This document shows positions 8,201-16,939 of a stretch of DNA of 64,000 nucleotides, piece after piece. The position numbers and the translations under genes were made by a program. The notes beneath the pieces were generated by a model. The model did no database searches, was not told the origin of the DNA, and was given only the letters and a program-made list of their open reading frames with translations. Each line of letters begins with the position of its first letter. Within the stretch, counting starts at the first letter, position 1. Where the stretch lies: positions 186,001-250,000 of the forward strand of contig NZ_QCYJ01000170.1 in the NCBI RefSeq assembly GCF_003123685.1. The letters are read 5' to 3'. This DNA comes from Nocardia aurea (GTDB lineage: Bacteria > Actinomycetota > Actinomycetes > Mycobacteriales > Mycobacteriaceae).

Positions 8201-10969
8201 ATGGCCGCCACGCACACCGCCACCCGAGAACCGACGAATTGGCATGCGCGCGATGTCGAATCCGTCGTGTCCGCGCTGTCCTCCGACGCGCAGGCCGGAC
8301 TCAGCGCGGACAGGGCGGCCGAACTCCGGCTGCGCTACGGAGCCAACAAGATCGCTTCCGAGCCCACGCCGTCGCTGTGGTCCATCGCGCTGCGCCAGGT
8401 GAAGGACCTGATGAATCTGATGCTGATCGTGGTGGCGATCGTCAGCGTCGTCATCGGCGAGGTCCCGACGGCGATCGTGGTCGCGGTACTCGTCGTCCTC
8501 AATGTCGTCCTCGGCACGCGACAGGAGCGCAAGGCGCGGGCCAGCGTCGACGCGCTCGCCAGGATGCAATCACCGCAGGCGCGGGTGATCCGCGACGGAA
8601 ACCTCACGCAACTCGACGCCGTGCAGCTCGTGCCGGGCGATATCGTGCGGCTGGAATCCGGCGATATCGTGCCCGCGGACGGCAGACTGATCACCTCGGC
8701 CACCCTGGAAACCCAGGAGGCGGCACTGACCGGTGAGAGCGCGCCCGTCGCCAAGGATCCCGGCACACTCGAAGCGGCCGACGCCGCGCTGGGCGACCGC
8801 GCCGACATGGTCTACCAGAACACTTCGGTCACCCGCGGCACCGCGACGATCGTGGTCACCGAGACCGGAATGAACACCGAGATGGGCCGGATCGCGTCGA
8901 TGCTGTCGGCGGTCGCGCCCGCGGCGTCGCCGCTGCAACGCGAACTGGACGCGCTGACAAAGGTGCTCGGGGTCATCGCGTGGACGGCGGTCGCCGTCAT
9001 CGTGATGATCGGCGCGCTGCGCGGCGACGATATGACCACGCTGCTGCTGCTCGGCATCTCGATGGGCGTCTCGGCGATTCCGACGGGACTGCCGACCTTC
9101 GTCCAGGCGATGCTGGCCTACGGCGCACGGCAACTCGCCGACGCGAAAGCCGTGGTGAAGAACCTCACCGATGTCGAGACGCTCGGCGCGACCAGCGTGA
9201 TCAACTCGGACAAGACCGGCACCTTGACCATGAACCAGATGACCGTGCGATCGCTGTACTTCCACTGCCGGTGGTACACGGTCGACGGCGAGGGTTACCG
9301 CAAGTCCGGGAAGATCACCCGGGTCGCGGGTTCGGACACCCCGGATTTCACGCTGCTCGCCTACGGTCTGTGCCTCGACAGCGACGCCACCGTCTCCGAC
9401 TCCGGCGAGATCGTCGGAGACCCCACCGAGGCCGCGCTGGTGGTGCTGGCGGCCAAGATCGGCGTCGACGCACCGCTGACCCGGCAGACCTATCCCCGGG
9501 TCGCGGCGGTCCCCTTCGACTCCGCGTACAAATTCATGGCGACGTTCCACCACCTGCGCGTCGACGGCGACACGCGATTCGTCGAATTGGTCAAGGGCGC
9601 GCCCGATATGGTCCTGGCGCGATGCGCGACAGCCTTCCTGCCGGGCCGAAGGGCGGTCCCGATCGACGAGGTGCGCGAGGAGGTGACCGCGGCCATGCGG
9701 ACCATGTCGGAGAAGGGACTTCGCGTGCTCGCCTTCGCCGCCCGGCGACTCGACGGTCGGGAAGAGGCCGCGAAGGCCGACCCCATGTCCCTGGTCGATG
9801 ACCTCACCTTCGTCGGCATGGTCGGCATCATCGACCCGCTGCGACCCGAGGCGATCGAATCGGTGCGCACCGCGCGCGAAGCGGGTATCGACGTCCGCAT
9901 GATCACCGGCGACCACGCGATCACCGCGTCGGCGATCGGGGCCGAACTCGGGTTGGGCCCCGGAGCGATCAGCGGCGCCGAACTCCAGGCGATGACCGAC
10001 GAGGAGTTGTCGGCGGCACTGCCGAATCTGCATGTGTTCGGCCGGGTGACACCGCAGGACAAACTGCGCCTGGCCGATGTCATGCAGCGCGGCGGCGCGG
10101 TGGTGGCGATGACCGGTGACGCCGTCAACGATGCCGCCGCGCTGAAGAAGGCCGATATCGGAGTCGCGATGGGTTCGGGCAGCGAAGTCACCAAACAGGC
10201 GGGCAAGATGGTGCTCACCGACGACAACTTCGGCACCCTGATCACCGCGATCCGCTTGGGCCGCAACATCTACGAGAAGATCGTCTCCTATATCCGCTAC
10301 CAGATGTCGAAACTGTTCTCGCTGGTTCTGCTGTTCCTCGCGGCGAGCGTCTTCGATATCAACGACGGTGTCGCGCTCACCCCGCTGATGGTGCTGTTCC
10401 AGCATTTCTTCATCACGCTGTTCCCGGTGGCCGTGATCATGATGGATCCGCCGCCACCGAATCTCATGAGCAAACCACCGCGCGATCCGGCCGTGCCTAT
10501 CGCCAATCGGCGCGCGTTCACCCAGTGGCTGGCCTACGGGATCCTGCAATTCGCCGTCACCCTCGCCGCGATGCTCCTCGCTCCCGGCGACATGAGCACC
10601 ACCGAGGCCTCGGTACCGATCACGACGGCGTTCGTCGTGCTGTCGCTCGGTTCCGTTCTCAGCGGTCTGGCGATGCGCCGCGATCCCGAATCCGGTTTCG
10701 CCGCACCGATTCTCGGCGCGCTGAAGATTCTGTCGGTCCCGGTCGTTGTCACCGTGTTCGCGGTCGAACTCGGCTTCCTCCAGGACCTGCTGATGACGAC
10801 ATCGCTGACGGGCGGCCAATGGCTGGCCTGCCTGGGCTGGTCGCTCCTCATCCCGATCGCCATCGAATCCGAGAAGGCGCTGCGCCGCCGACGGCTACTG
10901 CGGAGCGAGCCACCCGCTCCCCTGCCCGCCCCGATCGCGGTCACCCCGCAGCGCGCACGAGCGCACTGA
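8201..10969 (+). CDS. Cation-translocating P-type ATPase (P2/CtpF-like)
   Basis: A 922-residue P-type ATPase with an N-terminal cation-ATPase domain, an actuator domain with the ALTGES loop, the phosphorylation motif DKTGTLT (phospho-Asp337), a nucleotide-binding domain containing the VKGAPDMVLARC segment, and a hinge motif MTGDAVNDAAALKKADIG. About ten membrane helices are visible. Architecture and length are those of P2-type Ca2+/Na+/Mg2+ pumps. Two departures stand out: the M4 ion-binding motif is PTGLP (294-298) rather than PEGLP, and the hinge reads TGDAVNDAA instead of TGDGVNDAP. These may define a subfamily with altered ion choice. ATG 8201 follows an AAAGGA site. It lies between ppk2 and a SulP gene that starts 8 bases after its stop. 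Confidence 0.92.
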   Translation: MAATHTATREPTNWHARDVESVVSALSSDAQAGLSADRAAELRLRYGANKIASEPTPSLWSIALRQVKDLMNLMLIVVAIVSVVIGEVPTAIVVAVLVVLNVVLGTRQERKARASVDALARMQSPQARVIRDGNLTQLDAVQLVPGDIVRLESGDIVPADGRLITSATLETQEAALTGESAPVAKDPGTLEAADAALGDRADMVYQNTSVTRGTATIVVTETGMNTEMGRIASMLSAVAPAASPLQRELDALTKVLGVIAWTAVAVIVMIGALRGDDMTTLLLLGISMGVSAIPTGLPTFVQAMLAYGARQLADAKAVVKNLTDVETLGATSVINSDKTGTLTMNQMTVRSLYFHCRWYTVDGEGYRKSGKITRVAGSDTPDFTLLAYGLCLDSDATVSDSGEIVGDPTEAALVVLAAKIGVDAPLTRQTYPRVAAVPFDSAYKFMATFHHLRVDGDTRFVELVKGAPDMVLARCATAFLPGRRAVPIDEVREEVTAAMRTMSEKGLRVLAFAARRLDGREEAAKADPMSLVDDLTFVGMVGIIDPLRPEAIESVRTAREAGIDVRMITGDHAITASAIGAELGLGPGAISGAELQAMTDEELSAALPNLHVFGRVTPQDKLRLADVMQRGGAVVAMTGDAVNDAAALKKADIGVAMGSGSEVTKQAGKMVLTDDNFGTLITAIRLGRNIYEKIVSYIRYQMSKLFSLVLLFLAASVFDINDGVALTPLMVLFQHFFITLFPVAVIMMDPPPPNLMSKPPRDPAVPIANRRAFTQWLAYGILQFAVTLAAMLLAPGDMSTTEASVPITTAFVVLSLGSVLSGLAMRRDPESGFAAPILGALKILSVPVVVTVFAVELGFLQDLLMTTSLTGGQWLACLGWSLLIPIAIESEKALRRRRLLRSEPPAPLPAPIAVTPQRARAH

Positions 10970-10977
10970 GATCCGCC

Positions 10978-12684
10978 GTGTCGTGGAAGGACAGTGTGGG
11001 CGGATTACCCGGGATCGTGACGGCCCGGGGATATCGGCGGGAGTGGTTGCGGACCGACGTGACCGCGGGGCTCGTTCTCACCGCGCTGTTGATCCCCGCG
11101 GGCATGGGCTACGCGGAGGCGGCCGGGCTGCCCGCCTACGCCGGGCTCTACGCGACCATCGTGCCGCTGCTGGCCTACGCGGTGGTCGGGCCGTCGAGAA
11201 TTCTGGTGCTCGGCCCGGATTCCTCACTGGCCCCGCTGATCGCGGCGGCGGTGCTGCCGCTGGCCGCGGTGGACGATCCCGACAGCGCACTGGCGCTGGC
11301 CGGGGTACTCGCCGTCCTCGTCGGCCTCATTCTGCTGGTCGGCGGATTCCTGCGCCTGGGATTCGTCACCGAACTGCTCTCCAAACCCATCCGGCTCGGA
11401 TACCTGAACGCGATCGCGCTGATCGTCGTCGTCGGACAACTTCCCAAACTGCTCGGCCTCTCCGTCGACGCGTCGGGTCTGCTCGCCGAGATCGGCGAGA
11501 TCGGCCGCGCGGTGATCCACGGCGGCATCGACCCGATCGCGGCCACCGTCGGCGTCGGGGCACTCGCGATCATCGTGGCCTTTCGGCTGTGGTTGCCCGT
11601 GGTGCCCGGCGTACTGGTCGCGGTCGCGTGTGCCATCGCGGTCGCCGCGGCCGCGGGCCTCACCGACGATATCGGGATGGTCGGAGCCCTACCGGAAGGT
11701 CTGCCGCTGCCGTCGATCGGCGGCGTCGACTGGTCCGACGTGGGACATCTGCTCGGACCCGCGGTGGGCATCGCGCTGATCGCCTTCGCCGACAGTGGCG
11801 TCCTGTCGCGCACGTTCGCCTCCAGACACGGCGAAGACGTCGACGGAAGCACCGAGATGAAGGCCATCGGCGTCGCCAATGTGGCGGGCGGCCTCTTCGG
11901 CGGGTTCCCGATCTCGGCGAGCGGCTCGCGAACGCCGGTCGCCGAACAGAGCGGCGCCCATACGCAATTGGCGGGTGTCGTCGGCGCGCTCGCGGTCCTG
12001 CTGTTCGTTCTGCTGGCCCCGGGACTGACGGCCTACCTGCCGGACGCGGCGCTCGCCGCGGTCGTGATCGTCGCGGCGACCGCCTTGATCGATGTGCGCG
12101 GCATGGTCCGCTTGTGGCGCATGAGCGGTGTCGAATTCGCGCTCGCGATCGCGGCGTTCCTCGGGGTGGCGCTGGCAGGCGTACTGCAAGGGATTCTCGT
12201 CGCGATCGGGCTGTCGTTCGTCGCGGTCGTCGCGCGGGCCTGGCAGCCCTACCGCACCGAACTGGTCCCGACACCGGATCGTCCCGGCTTCCACGACATC
12301 GAACGCCATCCCGGTGGGCACCGAATTCCCGGTCTGGTGCTGATCCGCTTCGACGCGCCGCTGTTCTTCGCCAACGGTCAGATCTTCGACGAATACGTGC
12401 GCTCGGTCGTCGCGAAGGCTTCGTCACCGGTGGAATGGGTGATCGTCGCCGCCGAGCCGATCACGGGTCTGGACACCACGGCCGTCGACGAACTCGTCGA
12501 TCTCGACAACTACCTGGAGGGCAAAGGGATTCGACTGGCGTTCGCCGAGATGAAAGGACCGATCAAGGACAAACTGATCCGCTTCGGCGTCGGCGACCGA
12601 TTCGACGGGACGCATTTCTTCCCCACCGTCGAGGCCGCCGTGGACGCATTCCACCATCGAACCGACCGCGCGGCCGAACATTGA
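10978..12684 (+). CDS. SulP-family anion (sulfate-type) permease with C-terminal STAS domain
   Basis: A 568-residue transporter. The SulP signature ALLIPAGMGYAEAAGLPAYAGLYAT occupies the first two helices, with about 12-14 helices to residue 420, then a cytosolic STAS domain (about 440-560) that includes the IRFDAPLFFANG and TGLDTTAVDEL segments. Family members move sulfate, bicarbonate or dicarboxylates; the substrate cannot be read here. GTG 10978 is 8 bases after the ATPase stop. GTG 10996 is a serious alternative because GGAAGGA lies 4 bases upstream of it; it would shorten the N-terminus by 6 residues. Confidence 0.9.
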   Translation: MSWKDSVGGLPGIVTARGYRREWLRTDVTAGLVLTALLIPAGMGYAEAAGLPAYAGLYATIVPLLAYAVVGPSRILVLGPDSSLAPLIAAAVLPLAAVDDPDSALALAGVLAVLVGLILLVGGFLRLGFVTELLSKPIRLGYLNAIALIVVVGQLPKLLGLSVDASGLLAEIGEIGRAVIHGGIDPIAATVGVGALAIIVAFRLWLPVVPGVLVAVACAIAVAAAAGLTDDIGMVGALPEGLPLPSIGGVDWSDVGHLLGPAVGIALIAFADSGVLSRTFASRHGEDVDGSTEMKAIGVANVAGGLFGGFPISASGSRTPVAEQSGAHTQLAGVVGALAVLLFVLLAPGLTAYLPDAALAAVVIVAATALIDVRGMVRLWRMSGVEFALAIAAFLGVALAGVLQGILVAIGLSFVAVVARAWQPYRTELVPTPDRPGFHDIERHPGGHRIPGLVLIRFDAPLFFANGQIFDEYVRSVVAKASSPVEWVIVAAEPITGLDTTAVDELVDLDNYLEGKGIRLAFAEMKGPIKDKLIRFGVGDRFDGTHFFPTVEAAVDAFHHRTDRAAEH

Positions 12685-12711
12685 CCACGCCCACCGGAAG
12701 CGAGGAACACC

Positions 12712-12789
12712 ATGGGCCACGAGAACCGCGCCCGCCGACCGATTCGAACCACCGACCCCGTGCCGGATGACCGGTGGGCGGAGCGGTGA
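12712..12789 (+). CDS. Possible 25-residue leader peptide overlapping the downstream kinase-fold gene
   Basis: ATG 12712 has a GCGAGGA ribosome site with a 5-base gap. The frame runs 25 sense codons, with an Arg-rich product, and stops at 12787-12789. That stop overlaps an in-frame GTG of the next gene (GTG 12786-12788) in a GTGA arrangement. The next gene's own start has no well-spaced ribosome site, so this mini-ORF could deliver ribosomes to it by translational coupling. The product resembles no family I know. It could also be a chance ORF. Confidence 0.4.
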   Translation: MGHENRARRPIRTTDPVPDDRWAER

Positions 12790-14126
12790 ACGACGCCGCC
12801 GACAGCCGGACCCGATGTTGGTCGGCCCGCGCCGCGTTCGTGTTCGCCGCCGTGGCCGCCGCGGTGCCGGTGCTCTTCGCCGGGCTGATCGGCACGATCG
12901 GGCTGCTCGTCACCGGCGTCGGAGGCGTCGTTGTCACCCTGGCGGCGCTGTACTGGTTCCTGACCAGGCACGGGGTTCTGCGGTGGATCTCGCTCGCTAT
13001 CGCGGTCCTGGCGCCGATCGTGGTCTTCGTACTGTTCGTACGCGCGCACCTGCTGTGGGTGGTCGTGCTCGCGTGCGCGGCGGCCCTGGTCGCCGTCGTC
13101 TGCGCGCGGGCGGCGCTTCGCGCCGGAGGTCCGCCGACGGCGGCCACCGAATACCCGGCCCCCGCGCCGCGACAACCCTTCCTGATCATGAATCCGCGTT
13201 CCGGCGGCGGGAAGGTCACGAAATTCGATCTCGCGCGCAGAGCCGAAGAACTCGGCGCGGAGGTCGTGCTGCTGGAGGGCGTCGTCGACGTGGTCGAGCT
13301 GGCACGGCACGCCGTCGCCCGTGGCGCGGATCTGCTCGGGGTCGCGGGCGGTGACGGCACCCAGGCCCTCGTCGCCGGCGTCGCGGCCGAACATCACCTG
13401 CCGTTCCTGGTGATCAGCGCGGGTACGCGCAATCACTTCGCGATGGACCTCGGTCTGGATCGCGCCGACCCCGCGGCGGGCCTCGACGCGCTGCGCGACG
13501 GCGCGGAGATGCGGGTGGACCTCGGCAGGATCAACGGGCTGCCCTTCGTCAACAACGCCTCGTTCGGGGTGTACGCCGAAATCGTGCGCAGCCCCGCCTA
13601 CCGCGACGACAAGACGGCCACGGTACTTCGGCTGCTCCCCGATCTGCTCGCCGGGCACACCGGGACCCGGCTCGTCGCACACATCGGTGACACGACGGTC
13701 GACGGACCGCAGGCGATCCTGGTCAGCAACAATCCCTACGGCACCGGCGATCTCGCCGGACTCAGTCGCCGTGACCGCCTCGACCGGGGTGTGCTCGGCG
13801 CGGTGACCCTCTCGGTAGCCAATACCCGCGACGCCGTCGGCCTGATCCGGCGCACCCGCGGTCGCGGACTGACGCAGCGGACGGCGGTCGACGTCGTCGT
13901 CGACGCCGACGCCGCGCAGATCCCGGTCGGGGTCGACGGCGAATCACTGATGCTCGACACCCCGGTGCGCTGTGTCATCGAACCCGACGCCCTGCGGGTT
14001 CGGGTTCCGCGCACCAGGCCCGGAACACGGATCTCGGCGCCCGCCGTCGACTGGATCCGCCTGCGAGACCTGGCGACTCACCGCCACACCCGCTCGCGTC
14101 CCGAATCCTCGACGCACGCCGACTGA
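12786..14126 (+). CDS. Diacylglycerol/lipid kinase-fold protein with N-terminal membrane region
   Basis: A 446-residue protein. Residues 15-105 form three to four hydrophobic helices, followed by a DAGK catalytic-domain fold: the FLIMNPRSGGGK phosphate loop, the VAGGDGTQALV signature that binds nucleotide, and the NNASFGVYAEIV motif. Family members phosphorylate diacylglycerol, sphingoid bases or related lipids with ATP; here the membrane anchor fits a lipid substrate. I prefer GTG 12786, which overlaps the stop of the short upstream ORF; GTG 12774 in the same frame is possible. It ends 16 bases from the convergent amidotransferase gene. Confidence 0.85.
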   Translation: MNDAADSRTRCWSARAAFVFAAVAAAVPVLFAGLIGTIGLLVTGVGGVVVTLAALYWFLTRHGVLRWISLAIAVLAPIVVFVLFVRAHLLWVVVLACAAALVAVVCARAALRAGGPPTAATEYPAPAPRQPFLIMNPRSGGGKVTKFDLARRAEELGAEVVLLEGVVDVVELARHAVARGADLLGVAGGDGTQALVAGVAAEHHLPFLVISAGTRNHFAMDLGLDRADPAAGLDALRDGAEMRVDLGRINGLPFVNNASFGVYAEIVRSPAYRDDKTATVLRLLPDLLAGHTGTRLVAHIGDTTVDGPQAILVSNNPYGTGDLAGLSRRDRLDRGVLGAVTLSVANTRDAVGLIRRTRGRGLTQRTAVDVVVDADAAQIPVGVDGESLMLDTPVRCVIEPDALRVRVPRTRPGTRISAPAVDWIRLRDLATHRHTRSRPESSTHAD

Positions 14127-14142
14127 TTCGCGTCGCGGACGC

Positions 14143-14976
14143 TCAGACCGGCGAGACGGGCTGGAATTCGCGCAGCTCGTCGGCACCGTTGCGAACAAGT
14201 GCCGCACACGATTCCGGCACCTCGTTCCACGCGCCTGGCAGGTCGCGCAGCGGTTCGGACACCACGAAGCGGGTCTCGTCGCCGAGGTGGTACAGCACTT
14301 CCACCTCCGGATGCAGAGCCCGAAGTTTGTCGATCTCGGTGGAGAAGAACAGCGATCTCGACTGCCGCTCGCTCGAGTAGCGGAAGATCCACATGGATTC
14401 GCCGTCGGTGGTCGCGACGGTCATCTGCACCGGGTTCTCCACCTGGTGGGCGCGACCCACGTCCTCGACGAAACCGACCGCGCGTGCGACCGCGGCGAGA
14501 GGATCGTCGGTGAGACCGAAGGTCAGCGCGAGATAGAACAGGGTCTCGGAATCGGTCGACCCCTCGAGATCGGGAAACAATCCCGGATCGATCGCGGTGA
14601 CCAGGTCGCGCCGGACGTCATGGAATCCGCGCAGCGCGCCGTTGTGCATCCAGAGCCAGCGACCGCGTCGGAAGGGGTGGCAGTTGCTGCGCTGCACCGG
14701 GGACCCCGTCGAGGCGCGAACGTGCGCGAAGAACAACGGCGTTCGGATCTGACCGGCGATCTCCCGCAGGTTCCGGTCGTTCCACGCGGGCTCGGTGCCT
14801 TTGAACAGCGCCGGTTCGGCGCCCTCGCCGTACCAGCCGATGCCGAAGCCGTCACCGTTGGTCGTCGTGGCGCCCATGGTCGAATGCAGACTCTGGTCGA
14901 TCAACGAGTGCTTGGGTTTGAACAGCAAATCCTCGACGAGGATCGGCTCTCCTGAATACGCCATCCACCTGCACAT
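14143..14976 (-). CDS. Class II glutamine amidotransferase (EgtC/YafJ-like)
   Basis: A 277-residue N-terminal-nucleophile hydrolase. Met1 is followed directly by Cys2 in MCRWMAYSGEP, so removal of Met exposes the catalytic Cys. NGDGFGIGWYGEG, ARASTGSPVQRSNCHPFRRGRW and MHNGALRGF are the glutaminase-domain motifs that bind glutamine. There is no attached synthetase domain. Relatives include EgtC, which removes glutamate during ergothioneine synthesis, and stand-alone YafJ proteins. No other egt genes are in the window, so I keep the call at family level. It is convergent with the kinase-fold gene. Confidence 0.88.
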   Translation of the reverse strand: MCRWMAYSGEPILVEDLLFKPKHSLIDQSLHSTMGATTTNGDGFGIGWYGEGAEPALFKGTEPAWNDRNLREIAGQIRTPLFFAHVRASTGSPVQRSNCHPFRRGRWLWMHNGALRGFHDVRRDLVTAIDPGLFPDLEGSTDSETLFYLALTFGLTDDPLAAVARAVGFVEDVGRAHQVENPVQMTVATTDGESMWIFRYSSERQSRSLFFSTEIDKLRALHPEVEVLYHLGDETRFVVSEPLRDLPGAWNEVPESCAALVRNGADELREFQPVSPV

Positions 14977-15058
14977 GAATTCATTGGAACAGACTTCGGC
15001 ACGCGATGGTCAGGAAACGATCAGCAAACATTTCTCGGGCGGCGATGTCACCGGAAGT

Positions 15059-15205
15059 TCAGTCGCTCGAATCCTCGATGCCGAACACGCGGATCCAGTT
15101 GTCGTCGTCGGCGATGATCGCTTCGGCGAGGGCTTCGGCCGTGTCGTCGGCGTCGAGCGGTGCGAACAGGGGGAATTCGTTCGGGTCTTCCAGGGGATTG
15201 GTCAT
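15059..15205 (-). CDS. Small acidic hypothetical protein (48 residues)
   Basis: ATG at 15205-15203 is preceded, on the minus strand, by GGAG with a very short gap; the frame runs 48 codons. The product is strongly acidic (about 14 Asp/Glu), with a hydrophobic FPLFAPL patch and a C-terminal DDNWIRVFGIED segment. I recognise no family. The longer frame extending to 15712 crosses the TetR gene on the other strand and is not credible. The gene is divergent from the TetR gene at 15368, so the 160 bases between them may carry a shared regulatory site. Confidence 0.45.
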   Translation of the reverse strand: MTNPLEDPNEFPLFAPLDADDTAEALAEAIIADDDNWIRVFGIEDSSD

Positions 15206-15367
15206 TACTCCAGTGTCGGGAGAATCGGCCTCGATGGTGACCGATCTCCGGTTTCGACCGGAGTGTGGGTGCCACACGGCGTGGCGGGACTTCCTCGCGC
15301 CGGTCGGCGAACCGAGCCGTCTCCGCCCGACGAACGGATCGCCATCTCCGGTAGTACCGTGGTGGGC

Positions 15368-15934
15368 GTGAGATCTCCCGGGCGCGTCAACAGGGGGCCC
15401 GCCGCGGCGGCGGAGAACCGGGCCGCCATTCTGACCGCGGCCCGCGCGGTATTCAGCCAGCACGGACCCGCCGCACCCATGTCGCTGATCTCGACGACCG
15501 CGAACGTCAGCCCCGGCGTGCTCTACCGTCACTTCCCCAACCGGGACAGCCTCACGCGCGCGGTGTTCGAGGAAGACATCCGGGCGCTGGAGCAGGTCGC
15601 CTACCGGAAGGACAGCAGCCTTCGGGAACTCCTCGCCAGGTTCCTGGATCAACTCGTCGAATGCACCGCTTTCGTCGCGACCCTGCGTCCCGACGACAGC
15701 GATCCGGTGCACGCGAGTTTCGCACTCACGGTGAGCGAACTACTCACCGACAAACTCGCCGCCGACACCAGTGGCACCTTCCGGCCCGGCACCAGCGCCC
15801 GCCAGCTGATGCTCGCTATCGGTCTCGTCGCCGCCCTGCTCACCAAGACCCCCGAGCCGATGCGACGCGCGGTCGCCGACGAGGCCTGGGAACTGCTCAT
15901 GGACGGACTCCGCGATCCCGTCGACGATCGCTGA
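15368..15934 (+). CDS. TetR-family transcriptional regulator
   Basis: A 188-residue one-component regulator. The N-terminal helix-turn-helix runs from about residue 12 to 58, with AAILTAARAVFSQHG and the recognition helix VSPGVLYRHFPNRDSL. The rest is a helical ligand-binding and dimerization domain. Start codons GTG 15362 and GTG 15368 are both possible and neither has a strong ribosome site; I chose 15368. It probably represses itself and perhaps the divergent acidic ORF. The ligand is unknown. Confidence 0.88.
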   Translation: MRSPGRVNRGPAAAAENRAAILTAARAVFSQHGPAAPMSLISTTANVSPGVLYRHFPNRDSLTRAVFEEDIRALEQVAYRKDSSLRELLARFLDQLVECTAFVATLRPDDSDPVHASFALTVSELLTDKLAADTSGTFRPGTSARQLMLAIGLVAALLTKTPEPMRRAVADEAWELLMDGLRDPVDDR

Positions 15935-15971
15935 CATCCCGACCCGCACACGCTGACGCGTCGTCGCACCG

Positions 15972-16574
15972 CTACGCCAAGGTGTCCATGGTGTGCAGGG
16001 CGTCGGCGACCTGATGGAAGGAGTGGGCGGCGCGGTTGAGTGCCCCGCAGATCTCGAGCAGGGCGGACTGGGTGTAGGCCCTGGCCGGGCGGTGCAACAG
16101 GAATTCCTCGCCGATGCGAAGCCCGTCCTCGGCGCGGTATCGCATCGTCGCGCAGTGCAATTCGCGATGTCGGCCGCGAAGGGCGGCGATGTACACGGCC
16201 GTGAGCTGAGCGCAGCCCAACAGGATCGTGATCAGATCGACGAGTTCGTCGGGAACGGCGATGAGATCGTGCATGCGCGCGACGTCGGCGACCACCCCGA
16301 GGTGATCGATGACGAGATCGAGCATGTAGGACAGCCGCGACAATTCCGAATGGCGACTCGTGTCGGCCTGATCGGCGTCGAGCAGATCCTGTATCCGACG
16401 CGCGATCACGGCGCTGTCGGTTTCCAGAATGCGCAGGCGGCGTTGGATATTCCCCGGATCGACCGGCGGGTCGCTGAATTCGGTGAGTATCGACGCGCTT
16501 TCGACGATCACCGCCGCGGCGCCGGCGAAAAGCGTCTGTACCTGCAGGAGGGTGGACTGCCCCGATGATCCCAT
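15972..16574 (-). CDS. PhoU/DUF47-like four-helix protein
   Basis: A 200-residue, almost wholly helical cytosolic protein. Repeated heptad-like helices (for example RRLRILETDSAVIARRIQDLL and SYMLDLVIDHLGVVADVARM) fit the PhoU-like or DUF47 fold, whose members regulate phosphate uptake or partner with PiT-type permeases. The ATG at 16574 is preferred over the upstream ATG at 16616 because AGGAG lies 5 bases before it. No phosphate transporter is adjacent, so a specific partner is not suggested. It is convergent with the TetR gene. Confidence 0.6.
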   Translation of the reverse strand: MGSSGQSTLLQVQTLFAGAAAVIVESASILTEFSDPPVDPGNIQRRLRILETDSAVIARRIQDLLDADQADTSRHSELSRLSYMLDLVIDHLGVVADVARMHDLIAVPDELVDLITILLGCAQLTAVYIAALRGRHRELHCATMRYRAEDGLRIGEEFLLHRPARAYTQSALLEICGALNRAAHSFHQVADALHTMDTLA

Positions 16575-16939
16575 GGAGTCTCCTGGCTCCGCTCGTGTGC
16601 GGTGAGTCGCGGACATGACGTGTCAGCACCGCGTCGTTGCGGCAAATGCCTACCGTGCGTGGGGAGATCGGCCGGATGCTCTCGCGTAACCAGGTCCGTG
16701 AACCGACCTCTCCCGGCGTCGCACGCACCGGACTACAATGTCCGGTTGCGCGAGACTCTACCAAGTTCCGGCGGCACGTCGGGACCTACGATCCGGATAC
16801 CGATCCGCACCGACGAATAGTCTTGCACCGCAGAGCTTATGCGGTCCGGGTTCGAAACGCGCGACTCGGAGGCGAACAACCGGTGTCGCGCATCCCGGAG
16901 AAGACACGCGGAGTGCCGCGGATATGGTGAGATATCGCC
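16575..16939. other. Divergent intergenic region, no gene seen
   Basis: About 365 bases between the PhoU-like gene (minus) and the ML-fold gene (plus). Short open frames on both strands have no ribosome site and low-complexity translations, so I reject them. The region presumably holds the two divergent promoters. I could not assign clear -10/-35 boxes or a repeat. Confidence 0.5.

Noticed and set aside
14795..15367. A 191-codon upstream extension of the TetR gene at 15368
   Set aside because: It runs through the amidotransferase gene on the other strand and the acidic small ORF, with no TetR-like content.
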